DNA from: Trujillonella endophytica
GTDB lineage: Bacteria > Actinomycetota > Actinomycetes > Mycobacteriales > Geodermatophilaceae
Direction: 5' to 3'
DNA length: 64,000 nucleotides
Assembly: GCF_900110555.1 (NCBI RefSeq)
Contig: NZ_FOEE01000004.1
Coordinates: forward strand, 124,001 to 188,000
Below the pieces are notes generated by a model. That model had not been told where the DNA came from. It saw only the letters and a list, made by a program, of their open reading frames with translations, and searched no databases. Of this stretch, positions 39,909-49,370 are shown one piece after another; the first letter of the stretch is position 1, and each line of letters begins with the position of its first letter. The position numbers and the translations under genes were made by a program.

Positions 39909-40880
39909 TCAGCTCGACGGCGGCGCCGGGGGCTGCCCGGTCGGCGGCGTGCCCTCCGGCCCGCCGGCCGGAGGCGCACCCCCGGGCGCCGCTCCCCCAC
40001 CGGCCGGTGCGGTCGTGGTGTCGACGCCCACCGCCAGCCGGACGGTGTACCCGCTGCGCACGCTGCCGGTGACCGTGGCGAGCTGGAGTGCGCCGCCGTC
40101 GTCCCCGAACACGTTGTCCCCGGCCAGGCTCACCCGGGACAGCGAGGCGACCGACGCCTCGTACCCGCCGGTCGCGTAGACGGCGTCGCACACGTCCTGG
40201 GGCAGGGCGACCTGTGACGTGGCCACCGCGGCGGTCGAGTCCGCGATCGCGTCCCGATCCGGGTAGACCTCGAGGTCGATGTGCGGCCACCGCCCCTCGT
40301 AGCACGCCGGGAAGATGCTGGTGAACCGCACGAGCCCGGCGGAGTCGGCCACCTGGACGCCGCGCAGGAAGTTCTGGTCGGAAGCGCCGTCGGAGTACAG
40401 CGAGTACCCGCCCTCGCGCGTGCAGTGCCACACGTACACGGCCGCGCCCTCGAAGGGGACGCCGCCGGCCAGGTCGCCGATGGTCAGCTCCAGCGTCATG
40501 GGGACGCCCTCGGCGGCCCCGGAGTACTCGCCGAAGCTCTCGCGGATGTCGCTGCGGACGATGCCGCTCTGCTCCAGTACGTCCGGGCCGTTCGAACCGT
40601 CGCCGGGATAGGGGCCGGCGGTCTCGTCGGGGATCTCGCCGGCCGCCGCCGAGGCGCCCGCCGAGGTCGAGGACGGCGACGCGGCCGCCGTCGCGCCGTC
40701 GCCGCCGCACGCGGCCAGCCCCAGCGTGGCCGCACCGACGCCGAACATTCCGAGCAGCCGACGGCGGCTGATCAGCGTGCCCACGTCGAAGCCGAGCCCC
40801 TGGTCGACGAGCTCCTCGCCCGGCCGGGGCAGCGGGCGCCCCCCGTACGTCGGGGCGCGGTCGGGCGGGGCGGAGCTCAT
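39909..40880 (-). CDS. Exported intradiol-dioxygenase-like lipoprotein
   Basis: This 323-residue protein has a Tat-type signal (SRRRLLGMFG) directly followed by a lipobox (LGLAACGG), so it is a Tat lipoprotein. The mature domain resembles the beta subunit of intradiol dioxygenases: ETAGPYPGD (first Tyr ligand), AAVYVWHCTREGGYSLYS (second Tyr and His region), and YEGRWPHIDLEVY (last His). The substrate is unknown, and activity at the cell surface is unusual for ring cleavage. A Pro/Gly-rich tail ends the protein. Start ATG 40880 has AGAGGA 8 nt upstream. Confidence 0.83.
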   Translation of the reverse strand: MSSAPPDRAPTYGGRPLPRPGEELVDQGLGFDVGTLISRRRLLGMFGVGAATLGLAACGGDGATAAASPSSTSAGASAAAGEIPDETAGPYPGDGSNGPDVLEQSGIVRSDIRESFGEYSGAAEGVPMTLELTIGDLAGGVPFEGAAVYVWHCTREGGYSLYSDGASDQNFLRGVQVADSAGLVRFTSIFPACYEGRWPHIDLEVYPDRDAIADSTAAVATSQVALPQDVCDAVYATGGYEASVASLSRVSLAGDNVFGDDGGALQLATVTGSVRSGYTVRLAVGVDTTTAPAGGGAAPGGAPPAGGPEGTPPTGQPPAPPSS

Positions 40881-41153
40881 GCTGCGGGTCCTCTCGTCGG
40901 GGGTCGGGCCCAGCGTCGCCGCCGACCCCGCGACCGACCTGGCTGGTCGCTGTGGAGCCGCTGGGAGCGGCACGCGCGGAGCCCCTTCCCTCCGACCGAC
41001 GTCCGTGGTCGACTGCGCCCCACCGCCACGCGGCGGCGCGTCAGCAACGGTGCTGGAGGCGCTCATGGACGACATGTCGTTGGAGGCCGACGCCGGGGCT
41101 CATCCCCCCCGCGTCCCCAGGGCGCAGCGGCGGACCACGCCAGGTTCCCGGCC

Positions 41154-41984
41154 GTGACCGCGACCGCTCCGCGCAGAACCGGGGCGGTCACCCCCGGGCG
41201 CGGCACGACGGAGACGCCTCCCCGCCGCGCCGCCATCGCGGCCCGCACCCTGCGCACCGACCGCTGGTGGCTGCAGCCCCTGGTCACCGTCGTCGTCCTG
41301 GTGCTGTTCATCGCCTACTCGACGGTGCGGGCGTTCCAGAACGCGCACTACTTCTCCGAGCCCTACATCTCGCCCTTCTACTCGCCGTGCATCACGACCG
41401 ACTGCGAGGGCGACACCTTCCCGGAGCTGTTCACGGGGCCGAGCTGGATCTCCCCCGCCATCTACATCCTGGTGATCCCGCTGGGTTTCCGGCTCACCTG
41501 CTACTACTACCGGAAGGCCTACTACCGGTCGTTCTGGCAGTCCCCGCCGGCCTGCGCGGTCGCCGAGCCGCACCGCCGCTACACCGGGGAGACCCGGCTG
41601 CCCCTGCTGGGCCAGAACCTGCACCGCTACTTCTTCTACGCGGGCCTGGTCTTCAACGTAATCCTGACCTACGACGCCGTCCTCGCCTTCCGCGACGAGA
41701 CCGGCGCCTGGGGCCACATGGGCCTGGGCACCCTCGTGCTGCTGGCCAACGCCGCCCTGCTGTGGCTGTACTCGGTGTCCTGCCACTCCTGCCGGCACAT
41801 CGTGGGCGGCCGGCTCAACTCCTTCTCCCGGCACCCGCTGCGCTACCGCTTCTGGACCGTCGTCTCGAGGCTCAACGCCCACCACATGAAATTCGCCTGG
41901 GTGTCGCTGTTCGGCGTCGCCTTCGCCGACTTCTACGTGCTGCTGCTCGCCACCGACACGATCTCCGATCTCCGGTTCTTCTGA
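41154..41984 (+). CDS. Membrane anchor subunit of a second succinate dehydrogenase (Rv0249c-like)
   Basis: This 276-residue integral membrane protein has about six helices. The N-terminal helix is PLVTVVVLVLFIAYSTVRAF, then external AHYFSEPYISPFYSPCITTDCEGD, and the C-terminal part holds SCHSCRHIVGG and AHHMKFAWVSLFGVAFADFYV. His and Cys residues could bind heme and structure the loop. It is 15 nt before the flavoprotein subunit gene, in the order seen for mycobacterial Sdh1 (Rv0249c-Rv0248c-Rv0247c, family knowledge). Start GTG 41154. Confidence 0.87.
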   Translation: MTATAPRRTGAVTPGRGTTETPPRRAAIAARTLRTDRWWLQPLVTVVVLVLFIAYSTVRAFQNAHYFSEPYISPFYSPCITTDCEGDTFPELFTGPSWISPAIYILVIPLGFRLTCYYYRKAYYRSFWQSPPACAVAEPHRRYTGETRLPLLGQNLHRYFFYAGLVFNVILTYDAVLAFRDETGAWGHMGLGTLVLLANAALLWLYSVSCHSCRHIVGGRLNSFSRHPLRYRFWTVVSRLNAHHMKFAWVSLFGVAFADFYVLLLATDTISDLRFF

Positions 41985-41999
41985 AATGGGGCGCAACTG

Positions 42000-43799
42000 A
42001 TGGAGCTGGAGCGGCACGAGTACGACGTCATCGTGGTGGGGGCCGGCGGGGCCGGCCTGCGGGCCGCGATCGCGGCGCACGAGAGCGGGGCGCGCACGGC
42101 CGTCGTCTGCAAGTCCCTGCTGGGCAAGGCGCACACCGTCATGGCCGAGGGCGGCATCGCCGCGGCCATGGCGAACGCCTACCCGGAGGACAACTGGCGG
42201 GTGCACTTCCGGGACACCATGCGCGGCGGGAAGATGCTCAACCACTGGCGGATGGCCCAGTTGCACGCGCAGGAGGCCCCCGACCGGGTGCGCGAGCTCG
42301 AGGACTGGGGCGCGCTGTTCGACCGCACCCCCGACGGCCTGATCAGCCAGCGCGACTTCGGCGGCCACCGGTACGCGCGCCTGGCCCACGTCGGCGACCG
42401 CACCGGCCTCGAGCTGATCCGCACGCTGCAGCAGCGCACGGTCGCGCTCGGCATCGACGTGTACATGGAGTGCACGGTGACCCGGCTGCTGACCGGCGAG
42501 AACGGCGTCACCGGGGCGTTCGGGTACTGGCGCGAGTCGGGGCGCTTCGTCGCCTGGTCTGCCCCCTCGGTCGTGCTGGCCACCGGCGGGATCGGCAAGT
42601 CCTACAAGGTCACCTCGAACTCCTGGGAGTACACCGGCGACGGCCACTCCCTGGCGCTGCAGGCCGGCGCGACGCTGGTGAACATGGAGTTCGTCCAGTT
42701 CCACCCGACGGGGATGGTCTGGCCGCCGTCCGTCCGCGGGATCCTGGTGACCGAGAGCGTCCGCGGCGACGGCGGGATCCTGAAGAACTCCGCGGGCAAC
42801 CGGTTCATGTTCGACTACATCCCGGACTTCTTCCGCAAGGAGACCGCGGAGACCGAGGCCGAGGCCGACCGCTGGTACGACGACAAGAAGAACAACCGCC
42901 GCCCGCCGGAGCTCCTCCCCCGCGACGAGGTCGCCCGGGCGATCAACAGCGAGGTCAAGGCCGGCCGCGGCACCCCGCACGGCGGGGTCTACCTCGACAT
43001 CGCCTCGCGCCGGTCGGCCGAGTACATCCGCAAGCGGCTGCCGTCGATGTACCACCAGTTCAAGGAGCTGGCGGAGGTCGACATCACCGCCGAGGCGATG
43101 GAGGTCGGCCCGACCTGCCACTACGTGATGGGCGGGGTCGAGGTGGACCCGGACACCGAGGCGGCCCGCGTGCCGGGGCTGTTCGCGGCCGGCGAGGTGG
43201 CCGGTGGCATGCACGGGTCCAACCGGCTCGGTGGCAACTCGCTGTCGGACCTGCTCGTCTTCGGCCGCCGGGCCGGGCTGGCCGCGGCCGAGCACGCCCG
43301 CTCCCGCCCCGGCCCGGCCCCGCTGCCCGACGACGACCTCGCCGACGCCGCCCGGGCCGCGCTGGCGCCGTTCGAGCGGGAGGGCGGCGAGAACCCCTAC
43401 GCCGTGCAGCACGACCTGCAGCAGACGATGCACGACCTGGTCGGCATCATCCGCACCGCGCCGGAGATGGAGCAGGCCCTGGAGCGCATCGCGGCGCTGC
43501 GCGAGCGGGTCGGGAACCTGTCGGTGGAGGGCCACCGGCAGTACAACCCCGGCTGGCACCTGGCGCTGGACCTGCCGCACATGCTGCTGGTCAGCGAGTG
43601 CATCGCCCGCGCCGCCCTCGAGCGGCAGGAGAGCCGGGGCGGGCACACCCGCGACGACTTCCCGGCGACGAACGACGAGTGGTCGCGCACCAACCTCATC
43701 TGCTCGCGGGCCTCGGACGGCACCGTCGCGCTGTCGCGACAACCGCTCCCGACGATGCCGGCCGAGCTGGCCGAGGTCTTCGAGGAGGTGCCGGCATGA
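42000..43799 (+). CDS. sdhA: Succinate dehydrogenase flavoprotein subunit of the second complex (Sdh1-type)
   Basis: This is a 599-residue flavoprotein, Rv0248c-like. It has the FAD motif DVIVVGAGGAGLRAAIA (about 9-25), LGKAHTVMAEGGIAAAM (FAD-linking His region), NMEFVQFHPTGMVWPP and GPTCHYVMGGVEVD. It is the catalytic subunit oxidising succinate with electrons passed to the Fe-S subunit. The stop overlaps the Fe-S subunit start (ATGA). It differs clearly in sequence from the SdhA at 29705. Confidence 0.94.
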   Translation: MELERHEYDVIVVGAGGAGLRAAIAAHESGARTAVVCKSLLGKAHTVMAEGGIAAAMANAYPEDNWRVHFRDTMRGGKMLNHWRMAQLHAQEAPDRVRELEDWGALFDRTPDGLISQRDFGGHRYARLAHVGDRTGLELIRTLQQRTVALGIDVYMECTVTRLLTGENGVTGAFGYWRESGRFVAWSAPSVVLATGGIGKSYKVTSNSWEYTGDGHSLALQAGATLVNMEFVQFHPTGMVWPPSVRGILVTESVRGDGGILKNSAGNRFMFDYIPDFFRKETAETEAEADRWYDDKKNNRRPPELLPRDEVARAINSEVKAGRGTPHGGVYLDIASRRSAEYIRKRLPSMYHQFKELAEVDITAEAMEVGPTCHYVMGGVEVDPDTEAARVPGLFAAGEVAGGMHGSNRLGGNSLSDLLVFGRRAGLAAAEHARSRPGPAPLPDDDLADAARAALAPFEREGGENPYAVQHDLQQTMHDLVGIIRTAPEMEQALERIAALRERVGNLSVEGHRQYNPGWHLALDLPHMLLVSECIARAALERQESRGGHTRDDFPATNDEWSRTNLICSRASDGTVALSRQPLPTMPAELAEVFEEVPA

Positions 43800-44551
43800 G
43801 TTACGACGCGACGTTCCGGGTGTGGCGCGGCGACGCCGCCGGTGGGGACCTGCAGACGTTCACGGTGGAGGTGAACGAGGGCGAGGTGGTGCTCGACGTC
43901 ATCCACCGCCTCCAGGCCACCCAGGTCGGCGACCTCGCCGTGCGGTGGAACTGCAAGGCCGGCAAGTGCGGATCCTGCAGCGCGGAGATCAACGGCCGGC
44001 CCCGGCTCATGTGCATGACGCGGATGAGCACCTTCGGCGAGGACGAGACGGTGACGGTGACGCCGATGCGGACCTTCCCCGTCGTCCGGGACCTGGTCAC
44101 CGACGTGTCCTACAACTACGAGAAGGCCGCCCAGATCCCGGCGTTCACCCCGCGTCCCCGCGAGGCCGACGGCAGCCACCGCATGCAGCAGGTCGACGTC
44201 GAGCGCTCCCAGGAGTTCCGCAAGTGCATCGAGTGCTTCCTCTGCCAGGACACCTGCCACGTCATCCGTGACCACGAGGAGAACAAGGCCGTCTTCGCCG
44301 GCCCGCGCTTCCTGATCCGGCTGGCCGAGCTGGACATGCACCCGCTGGACGTGGTCGACCGCAAGCACGAGGCGCAGGACGAGTTCGGGCTCGGCTACTG
44401 CAACATCACCAAGTGCTGCAGCGAGGTGTGCCCGGAGGGCATCCACCTCACCGACAACGGCATCATCCCGCTGAAGGAGCGGGTGGTGGACCGCCGGTAC
44501 GACCCGCTCACCTGGCTGGGGTCCAAGATCCGCCGCCGTCGCCCGGACTGA
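43796..44551 (+). CDS. sdhB: Succinate dehydrogenase iron-sulfur subunit of the second complex (Sdh1-type)
   Basis: This 251-residue Fe-S subunit, Rv0247c-like, has the 2Fe-2S motif CKAGKCGSCSAEING (about 60-74) and C-terminal clusters from CIECFLCQDTCHV and CNITKCCSEVCPEG. It is the last gene of a three-gene operon (anchor, flavoprotein, Fe-S). Translation is coupled to the flavoprotein by an ATGA overlap, so the ATG at 43796 is secure. Confidence 0.95.
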   Translation: MSYDATFRVWRGDAAGGDLQTFTVEVNEGEVVLDVIHRLQATQVGDLAVRWNCKAGKCGSCSAEINGRPRLMCMTRMSTFGEDETVTVTPMRTFPVVRDLVTDVSYNYEKAAQIPAFTPRPREADGSHRMQQVDVERSQEFRKCIECFLCQDTCHVIRDHEENKAVFAGPRFLIRLAELDMHPLDVVDRKHEAQDEFGLGYCNITKCCSEVCPEGIHLTDNGIIPLKERVVDRRYDPLTWLGSKIRRRRPD

Positions 44552-44590
44552 CCCCGCGGGCACGGCACGCGACCGTGCCGGGGAGTTCCC

Positions 44591-44622
44591 GACGGTGCCG
44601 GCCCGATCCCGCCGGCACCGTC
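44591..44622. terminator. Bidirectional hairpin between the second sdh operon and the carbonic anhydrase gene
   Basis: A perfect 12-bp stem (44591-44602 with 44611-44622) closes on an 8-nt loop between convergent genes (stops 44551 and 44663). A weaker inverted repeat lies just before it. Confidence 0.8.
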
Positions 44623-44662
44623 GCGAACCCACCGGCAGGGTGCGCTCGTGGCGGCGACCGGG

Positions 44663-45244
44663 TCAGTACATCCCGTCCCCGGCGACCATGCCGGCCGCGG
44701 GGAGCGGACGGCGGACGACGGGCCGGACCCGGCGCGCACCGGGCAGGCGGCGGGTGTAGCTCTCGGCGTTGCCGCGGATGTGCACGAGGTCGTCCTCGGT
44801 GGCCGCCCGGACGACCCGGGCCGGCACCCCGGCCACGACCGACCACGCGGGCACCCGGGTGTTCGGGGTGACGACGGCGCCCGCGGCCACGATCGACGCG
44901 GTCCCGATGTGCGCCCCGTTCATCACGACGCTCCCCATGCCGACCAGGACGTCGTCGTCGATGCGGGCCCCGTGCAGCACCACCCGGTGCCCGACCGTGA
45001 CCCCGCGCCCGACGACGAGGGGGAAGCCGGGGTCCGAGTGCAGCACGCAGCCGTCCTGGACGTTGGTCTCGGGTCCGATGACGATGGCCTCCTCGTCGGC
45101 GCGGGCGACCGAGCCGTACCAGATGCTCGACCACGGACCGAGGGTCACGGCCCCGACGACCACGGCCGTCGGCGCGACGAACGCGTCGTCGTCGATCTCC
45201 GGCCTGCCGAACGGCAGCTCCGCGATGTAGTTGTCCCGGTCCAT
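44663..45244 (-). CDS. Gamma-class carbonic anhydrase-like hexapeptide protein
   Basis: This 193-residue left-handed beta-helix protein has hexapeptide repeats such as VVGAVTLGPWSSIWYGSVARAD. Metal-ligand candidates lie in CVLHSDPG and VGHRVVLHGA. It belongs to the CaiE/PaaY/YrdA branch of gamma carbonic anhydrases. The catalytic acidic residues of Cam are not all visible, so activity is uncertain. Start ATG 45244. Confidence 0.88.
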   Translation of the reverse strand: MDRDNYIAELPFGRPEIDDDAFVAPTAVVVGAVTLGPWSSIWYGSVARADEEAIVIGPETNVQDGCVLHSDPGFPLVVGRGVTVGHRVVLHGARIDDDVLVGMGSVVMNGAHIGTASIVAAGAVVTPNTRVPAWSVVAGVPARVVRAATEDDLVHIRGNAESYTRRLPGARRVRPVVRRPLPAAGMVAGDGMY

Positions 45245-45368
45245 GTCGCGCTCCCGATCCCGGTCGGCGCGCGCTCCGTCCCGGCACCCTGCCGCCGCGG
45301 CCGACCTCCGCCGCGAGTGTCGTGGATCACACCGCGACGTCCCAGGGGTTGCGCCGCGGCGGCGGCGT

Positions 45369-46793
45369 TCAGTCCTCGTCGGTGCCGTCGGGGATGAACA
45401 GCGCGGCGGTGGCCGCCAGCAGCGCGGCGACGGCGCAGATGACGAAGAGGATCCGGTAGGCCGTCAGCGACGGGACCGCGTACGCGCCGACCGAGATGGT
45501 GATGGCCGCGAGGAGGCTCCCGCCGATCGCGCTGGCCAGCGAGCTGCCGACCGAGCGGATGAGCATGTTGAGCCCGTTGGCCGCGGCGATCTCCCCGCGC
45601 GGGGTGAACCGGTTGATCAGCGAGGGCATGGCCGCGTAGCCGATGCTCGTCCCGATGCCGACCACGGTGGCCCCGAGGATCACCTGGGTCAGCGACCCGG
45701 TGAACACGATGCGGGCGACCCAGCCGAGGGCCACGATCACGCCACCGAGGGCGAGGACCCGGGACGGCCCGCGCCGGGCGATCAGCCGCGCCGAGATGGG
45801 GGCGAACACCAGCATGCAGAGGCCGCCGGGCAGCATCGCCAGCCCGCCGACGATGATCGAGGAGCCGAAGCCGTAGCCGCTGGACTCCGGCGCCTGCACG
45901 TAGGACGCCGTCCCGATCAGCGACGCGAACAGCGCGAACCCGAAGAACAGGGTCGCCACGTTGGTCAGGACCATCGGGCCGCGGCGCAGCGTGGCGAGGT
46001 CCACCAGCGGCTGGGCGATGCGGGTCTGGGACCAACCGAAGACGCCGAGGAGCACCACGGCGAGCGCCAGCAGGCCGATCGTGCGCGCCGAGCCCCAGCC
46101 CCAGTCGGACCCCTCGGCCAGGGGCAGCAGCAGCGAGACCAGGGTGGCGGCCAGCAGGCCACCGCCGACGAGGTCCACCCGGCCCCCGGTGCGGACGGGG
46201 CTCTCCGGAACGACGACCAGGATGCCGACGAAGGCGACCACGGCGGCCGCTCCCGTGATCCAGAACAGGGCGTGGAAGTCGAAGTGCTCGGCGATGATCC
46301 CGGCGAAGGGCAGCCCCAGCGCACCCCCGACGCCGAGCATGGCGCTGATCAACGCGATCGCTCCGCCGGCCCGCTCCCGCGGCAGCAGCGCACTGAGCAG
46401 GCCGATGCCCAGCGGGACGGCCGCCGACGACAGGCCCTGGATCGCCCGGCCGGCGATGAGCACGGCGACATTCGTGCTCGTCGCGGTGACCAGCGAGCCG
46501 ACGACCAGGGTGCCGAGGGCGACCAGGAGCATGCGACGGGTCCCGAACATGTCGCCCAGGCGACCGAAGAGCGGAACGGCGACCGCGGACACCAGCAGGG
46601 TCGAGGTCAGCAGCCACTGCACGGTGTCGGCGGAGGTGTCGAGCTCGGCGGGCAGCGTCGCCAGGACGGGGATGAGCAGCGACGAGGCGAGGGACACCAC
46701 GAGGGCGCCGATGCCGACGAAGAGCAGCCAGGGCCACGTGCGGGCCGGCGGCTCGACGGTGCCGGTCGGTGGGGCGAGGGTCTTCGTGGTCAT
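45369..46793 (-). CDS. MFS multidrug efflux transporter (DHA2/EmrB type)
   Basis: This 474-residue transporter has about 14 membrane segments. MFS motif A is GRLGDMFGTRRMLLV (about 75-89), and GRAIQGLSSAAVPLGIG is the antiporter motif region. It opens with a cytoplasmic MTTKTLAPPTGTVEPPART. It is divergent from a TetR regulator with three palindromes between them, so it is probably induced when the regulator binds a drug-like ligand. The substrate cannot be predicted. Confidence 0.92.
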   Translation of the reverse strand: MTTKTLAPPTGTVEPPARTWPWLLFVGIGALVVSLASSLLIPVLATLPAELDTSADTVQWLLTSTLLVSAVAVPLFGRLGDMFGTRRMLLVALGTLVVGSLVTATSTNVAVLIAGRAIQGLSSAAVPLGIGLLSALLPRERAGGAIALISAMLGVGGALGLPFAGIIAEHFDFHALFWITGAAAVVAFVGILVVVPESPVRTGGRVDLVGGGLLAATLVSLLLPLAEGSDWGWGSARTIGLLALAVVLLGVFGWSQTRIAQPLVDLATLRRGPMVLTNVATLFFGFALFASLIGTASYVQAPESSGYGFGSSIIVGGLAMLPGGLCMLVFAPISARLIARRGPSRVLALGGVIVALGWVARIVFTGSLTQVILGATVVGIGTSIGYAAMPSLINRFTPRGEIAAANGLNMLIRSVGSSLASAIGGSLLAAITISVGAYAVPSLTAYRILFVICAVAALLAATAALFIPDGTDED

Positions 46794-46866
46794 GGGAACT
46801 CCCTGGTGCTCGCCGGAGACGGAAGGGCGCCACGGCGTCGTTGCCGGCGGTGAGAGGCGTCACAGT

Positions 46867-46883
46867 CGTTGCACAATGCAACG
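46867..46883. promoter_or_regulatory. TetR operator, distal palindrome
   Basis: CGTTGCACAATGCAACG is a perfect 17-bp palindrome (7-bp arms). It lies 73 bp upstream of the MFS start and shares the CGTTG half-core with the two sites nearer the TetR gene. Confidence 0.6.
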
Positions 46884-46895
46884 AACTCCGCCGTA

Positions 46896-46934
46896 GTCAA
46901 CGCCGTTGACACGACGCTGTCAACGCCGTTGACA
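46896..46934. promoter_or_regulatory. TetR operators, twin palindromes
   Basis: GTCAACGCCGTTGAC occurs perfectly twice, at 46896-46910 and 46919-46933, 23 bp apart. They lie in the MFS/TetR divergent region and are probably bound by the TetR regulator, repressing both genes. Confidence 0.75.
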
Positions 46935-46953
46935 TGCGTGCGACGGTGGTGAG

Positions 46954-47514
46954 GTGAGCATCACGTCGACCGCCGCAGGGCCCACCACCCGCGAGGCCAT
47001 CGCCGCCAGCGCGCGGACGATGTTCGCCGAGCGCGGGTTCACCGCGACGTCGGTCCGGGCCATCGCCGCGGCCGCGGGCGCCGACCCGGCCCTGGTGATC
47101 CGCCACTTCGGCTCGAAGGAACAGCTCTTCCTCGAGGTCCTGGGGCCGACCCGCGCACCGGGCCCCGAGCTGGAGGGCCCGCTGGCGGAGCTCGGCCGCA
47201 CCCTGGTGGCGTACGTGCTCGACCCCGCGCGGGACGCCGAACGGCGCGCCTACGCGACCATGGTCCAGGCGTCGGACAACGAGGCGGTGCGGGCCACCCT
47301 CCGCACCGCCGCCCGCACCTCCTTCATCGACCGGCTCACCGCGCGGCTCCCCGGCGCCGACGCCGCCGTCCGCGCCGAGTTGATCGGCGCCCAGATCGGC
47401 GGGCTCATGCAGGCATGGCCCACGATCGAGCCCCTGCTCGGCGCGGTCGGCCGCGCCCGCGCCGTCGATCTCTACGGCGCTTCCGTCCAGGCCCTGGTCG
47501 ACGGCAGCCACTGA
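46954..47514 (+). CDS. TetR-family regulator of the MFS pump
   Basis: This 186-residue regulator has the TetR helix-turn-helix [31 protein letters not shown] (about 29-59). The C-terminal ligand domain is divergent. It lies 160 bp from the divergent MFS gene across three palindromes. Start GTG 46954. Confidence 0.9.
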   Translation: MSITSTAAGPTTREAIAASARTMFAERGFTATSVRAIAAAAGADPALVIRHFGSKEQLFLEVLGPTRAPGPELEGPLAELGRTLVAYVLDPARDAERRAYATMVQASDNEAVRATLRTAARTSFIDRLTARLPGADAAVRAELIGAQIGGLMQAWPTIEPLLGAVGRARAVDLYGASVQALVDGSH

Positions 47515-47566
47515 CCCGCGAGCCGCCGGCCGGTGCCGCGAGCGGCGGAGTCGTACCGTCGAGCGG

Positions 47567-49033
47567 GTGAGCATCGCCCCGCCGTCGACCGTCTCCCTCG
47601 ACGACCGCTTCGCCCGCGCGCTGCCCGAGATGGCGCTGCCCTGGCACGCCGAGGAGGCACCCGAGCCGCGGCTGCTCGTGCTCAACGAGCCGCTAGCCGC
47701 CGAGCTCGGTCTCGACCCGGCCGCCCTGCGCAGCGACGAGGGGGTGCGCCTCCTCGTGGGCACCGCCGTCCCGGCCGGCGCACGGCCGGTCGCGCAGGCC
47801 TACGCCGGGCACCAGTTCGGCGGGTACAACCCGCGCCTCGGCGACGGGCGCGCGCTCCTGCTCGGCGAGCTCACCGACGCCGAGGGTCGGGTCCGCGACC
47901 TGCACCTCAAGGGCTCGGGTCCCACGCCGTTCTCCCGCGGCGGGGACGGCCTGGCCGCCGTCGGCCCGATGCTGCGCGAGTACGTCGTCAGCGAGGCGAT
48001 GCACGCCCTCGGCATCCCGACCACCCGCTCGCTCGCCGTGGTCGCCACCGGCCGGCCGGTGTACCGGGAGACCCCTCTGCCCGGCGCCGTGCTCGCCCGC
48101 GTCGCCAGCAGCCACCTGCGGGTGGGCAGCTTCCAGTACGCCCGCTCCACCGGCGACCCCGACCTGCTGCGACGCCTCGCCGACCTGGCGATCGAGCGCC
48201 ACCACGGCGGGGCCGCGCAGGCGGGGAACCGCTACCTGGCGCTGTTCGAGGCCGTCGTCGCCGCGCAGGCGTCGCTGGTGGCGCGGTGGATGCTCGTCGG
48301 CTTCGTCCACGGGGTGATGAACACCGACAACACCACGATCTCCGGCGAGACCATCGACTACGGCCCCTGCGCCTTCATGGAGGCCGTCGACCCCGACACG
48401 GTCTACAGCTCGATCGACGCCGGCGGGCGCTACCGCTACGGCTCCCAGCCGCTGATCGCGGAGTGGAACCTGGCCCGGTTCGCCGAGTCCCTGCTGCCGC
48501 TGATCGACGACGAGCAGGAGCGGGCCGTGGAGCTCGCCGTCGCGGCGCTGCAGGGGTTCCGGCCGGCGTACGGCGACGCGTGGTCGGCCGGCATGCGGGC
48601 CAAGCTCGGGCTGCCGGCGGGGCTGGACGACGCCGTGGCCGCGCCGCTCGTCGACGACCTGCTCCGGCTGCTGCAGGCCGGGCACGTCGACCACACGTCG
48701 TTCTTCCGCGGGCTGGGCTCCGCCGCCCGTGGGGAGGCCGGGCCGGCGCGCGACCTGTTCCTCGACCTGGCCGGCTTCGACGCGTGGGCGGAGCGCTGGC
48801 GGGCACTGGCGCCGGACGCCGAGGCCATGGACCGGGTCAACCCGGTGTACATCCCCCGCAACCACCTGGTGGAGGAGGCCCTCGACGCGGCCACCGCCGG
48901 CGACCTCGGGCCGCTGGAGCGGCTGCTGGAGGCGGTCACCCGGCCGTTCGAGGCGCGGCCCGGCCTGGAGCGGTACGCCGCCCCGGCACCGGCGGACTTC
49001 GGCGCGGCCTACCGGACGTTCTGCGGCACCTGA
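47567..49033 (+). CDS. selO: SelO-like protein AMPylase
   Basis: SelO pseudokinases transfer AMP to protein hydroxyl groups and respond to redox state. This 488-residue protein has [23 protein letters not shown], the ATP lysine in [16 protein letters not shown] (about 112-127), and [21 protein letters not shown] (about 248-268) as catalytic/metal loop. It ends TFCGT, leaving a cysteine three residues from the end where eukaryotic homologues carry selenocysteine. Start GTG 47567 follows the TetR gene by 52 nt. Confidence 0.93.
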   Translation: MSIAPPSTVSLDDRFARALPEMALPWHAEEAPEPRLLVLNEPLAAELGLDPAALRSDEGVRLLVGTAVPAGARPVAQAYAGHQFGGYNPRLGDGRALLLGELTDAEGRVRDLHLKGSGPTPFSRGGDGLAAVGPMLREYVVSEAMHALGIPTTRSLAVVATGRPVYRETPLPGAVLARVASSHLRVGSFQYARSTGDPDLLRRLADLAIERHHGGAAQAGNRYLALFEAVVAAQASLVARWMLVGFVHGVMNTDNTTISGETIDYGPCAFMEAVDPDTVYSSIDAGGRYRYGSQPLIAEWNLARFAESLLPLIDDEQERAVELAVAALQGFRPAYGDAWSAGMRAKLGLPAGLDDAVAAPLVDDLLRLLQAGHVDHTSFFRGLGSAARGEAGPARDLFLDLAGFDAWAERWRALAPDAEAMDRVNPVYIPRNHLVEEALDAATAGDLGPLERLLEAVTRPFEARPGLERYAAPAPADFGAAYRTFCGT

Positions 49034-49042
49034 GGGCCGCGC

Positions 49043-49252
49043 TCAGCCCAGGACGTCGCGGGAGACGTCGGTGACGATCGCCCGGAACGTCGTCGTATCC
49101 ACCTCGTCGTCCACGGTCACCCGGACGACGTCGGCGACCTGCTGCTCGCTGGTGGGCCGCAGGGCGGCGACGCGGGCGGCGGCCACCAGGTGCAGGTAGC
49201 GCACCCGGTGCGAGTCGGGGTCGGGCGTCGGGCCGTTCTGTCTCGCGTGCAT
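49043..49252 (-). CDS. Small hypothetical protein
   Basis: This 69-residue acidic protein contains RVRYLHLVAAARVAALRPTSEQQ and a beta-strand-rich acidic end (VADVVRVTVDDEVDTTTFR). I do not recognise the family. It converges on selO with a 9-nt gap. ATG 49252 has no clear Shine-Dalgarno. Coding potential is plausible but weak. Confidence 0.5.
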   Translation of the reverse strand: MHARQNGPTPDPDSHRVRYLHLVAAARVAALRPTSEQQVADVVRVTVDDEVDTTTFRAIVTDVSRDVLG

Positions 49253-49370
49253 GGACCGACGGTGACAGCCGAGCCGCCGCCCACTGGGGACCACCGCCGG
49301 TCGGAGCGGACCGATCCGTCTCCGTCGTCACACGGGCCACGCGGATCCCGTCGGGACAGAGCCTGCCGCG

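Noticed and set aside
40952-44551. A 1199-codon open frame ending with the Fe-S subunit
   Set aside because: The first 950 codons are an Arg/Pro/Gly-rich shadow of the two preceding genes; the Fe-S subunit starts at 43796.
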